The notes under the pieces are model-generated. The model saw only the letters and a list, made by a program, of their open reading frames with translations, made no database searches and was not told the DNA's origin. Positions 5,698-6,367 of a stretch of 6,367 nt of DNA are shown one piece after another; position 1 is the first letter of the stretch, and each line of letters begins with the position of its first letter. Origin of the DNA: Desulfobacteraceae bacterium (lineage in GTDB: Bacteria; Desulfobacterota; Desulfobacteria; Desulfobacterales; JAABPS01); contig JAABPS010000167.1 of the NCBI GenBank assembly GCA_011391835.1, forward strand, positions 1 through 6,367. The letters run 5' to 3'. The position numbers and the translations under genes were made by a program.

Positions 5698-6311
5698 AGG
5701 ATTTCCGTGAACAGCAAAGGATTTAATTCCGTGTTCACTGTCACATTTTTAAATTTCAGTCGAGTAAAGGAATCAGCGTTTTCATGTATCATCACGGATT
5801 GGATCACGCCGGGCTTGTCCGAAAGATGGATGTCTATCTGAAAAATAATCTTCGAAAATGCTTCATTAACGGGCCTGAGAATCATCGTGTTCCCCGTTTT
5901 TTTTTCAACACGAAAATCAGGATTCTGGTCAAAACGTCCGCTGATCCATCTTGATATCTCATCCATAACGATCTGCGTGGATTGCATTCGCGCACTGGTG
6001 TCTTCAATAATCGCCGCTTCTTTTACAATATAGCGCCTTGTTTTACCCTGGTTGGCTATCAGAATACTTCGTACAGGTGTAAAATACTCCCACCGGAGTG
6101 ATCCAGGTGCCTGATAATAGAGCTTGCCTTTGGATATCATGGGTTTGGCCAATATCTTTAAATGCTTCTCCTGAACAAATTCAGCGCTTACGGTCTTTAT
6201 TGTTTCGGACTGCTTAGCAATCGTTTCTCGGATGGCCTGCTGAGCATGCACCCATCCAATGGTGGTAATCATGAAAAAGAAGAATACAATGTTGAAACTG
6301 CCTTGTTTCAT
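5694..6311 (-). CDS. LolA-like periplasmic lipid/lipoprotein carrier
   Basis: A 205-aa protein with a signal peptide: MKQG, hydrophobic core 8-20, and a probable cleavage after VHA (21-23). The mature protein starts QQAIRETIAKQSETIKTVSAEF, followed by FVQEKHLKILAKPMISKGKLYY (45-66), PGSLRWEYFTP (69-79) and RSILIANQGKTRRY (81-94), the typical N-terminal half of LolA/LolA-like proteins. The length fits the family. Classical LolA ferries lipoproteins across the periplasm; copies lying next to FabG and a DUF3261 protein belong to aryl-polyene or related lipid clusters and probably serve that product instead (inference). It starts 3 bp after the FabG stop and overlaps the lipoprotein gene by 4 bp. 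GGGGGGA (6329-6323), inside the end of the reductase gene, may act as its ribosome binding site. Confidence 0.82.
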   Translation of the reverse strand: MKQGSFNIVFFFFMITTIGWVHAQQAIRETIAKQSETIKTVSAEFVQEKHLKILAKPMISKGKLYYQAPGSLRWEYFTPVRSILIANQGKTRRYIVKEAAIIEDTSARMQSTQIVMDEISRWISGRFDQNPDFRVEKKTGNTMILRPVNEAFSKIIFQIDIHLSDKPGVIQSVMIHENADSFTRLKFKNVTVNTELNPLLFTEIL

Positions 6312-6314
6312 TGG

Positions 6315-6367
6315 TTAAAACATCCCCCCATTTACCGAAATAACCTGGCCGGTAATATAGGATGCAT
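6315..6367 (-). CDS. fabG: FabG-like 3-oxoacyl-ACP reductase, C-terminal end only
   Basis: Only the last 16 codons lie in the window: ASYITGQVISVNGGMF, then TAA at 6317-6315. The pattern SYITGQV.SVNGG is the hallmark C-terminus of FabG-type short-chain dehydrogenases, which reduce 3-oxoacyl-ACP with NADPH. Catalytic residues are outside the window. The stop lies 3 bases before the LolA-like start, so they share an operon. Together with the LolA-like and DUF3261-like genes this suggests a dedicated fatty-acid-like or aryl-polyene cluster in place of housekeeping fatty acid synthesis. Confidence 0.82.
   Translation of the reverse strand, partial: ASYITGQVISVNGGMF

Noticed and set aside
1..6367. 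CRISPR arrays, tRNA or rRNA genes, insertion sequences
   Set aside because: No regularly spaced direct repeats, RNA-gene cores, transposase motifs or terminal inverted repeats were seen.

Overview
The window looks like a piece of a Gram-negative, moderately AT-rich genome. The Gram-negative reading rests on the LolA-type periplasmic carrier and the lipobox protein on the minus strand. The cobalamin-binding radical SAM enzyme suggests an anaerobe, possibly from the former Deltaproteobacteria, but that placement is inference only.

Left half, plus strand: the 3' part of a metallo-beta-lactamase-fold hydrolase (1-665); a membrane-anchored alpha/beta hydrolase with an intact Ser-Asp-His triad (736-1680); a LytTR-type DNA-binding regulator (1725-2276) followed 2 bp later by a four-helix membrane protein (2279-2719), which together look like a regulator/membrane-partner pair; a 173-bp gap; then a 579-aa protein (2893-4632) that joins four membrane helices to a B12-binding domain and a radical SAM domain.

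Centre: a strong hairpin (4661-4691) sits between two convergent genes. The gene converging on the radical SAM gene is short and easily missed: a minus-strand reading frame (4725-4868) with an excellent Shine-Dalgarno sequence, encoding a 47-aa peptide. Its C-terminal half has the pattern CCC-x5-CGC-x4-CGC-x4-CCC, with 10 Cys in 25 residues. Its upstream region (4869-5034) holds dyad symmetries and candidate promoter elements.

Right part, minus strand: a tightly coupled operon end running FabG-like reductase (C-terminus only, 6315-6367), LolA-like carrier (5694-6311) and DUF3261-like lipoprotein (5035-5697). This gene combination is typical of aryl-polyene-type or related fatty-acid-synthase-like clusters, whose remainder would lie beyond the right edge.

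Main point of interest: the Cys-rich peptide beside a membrane-fused B12 radical SAM enzyme and a LytTR/membrane-protein pair. This could be an undescribed peptide-modification (RiPP-like) system, or the peptide could be an independent metal-binding peptide. The sequence proves the peptide gene and its repeat design well; the functional link to the radical SAM enzyme is inference.
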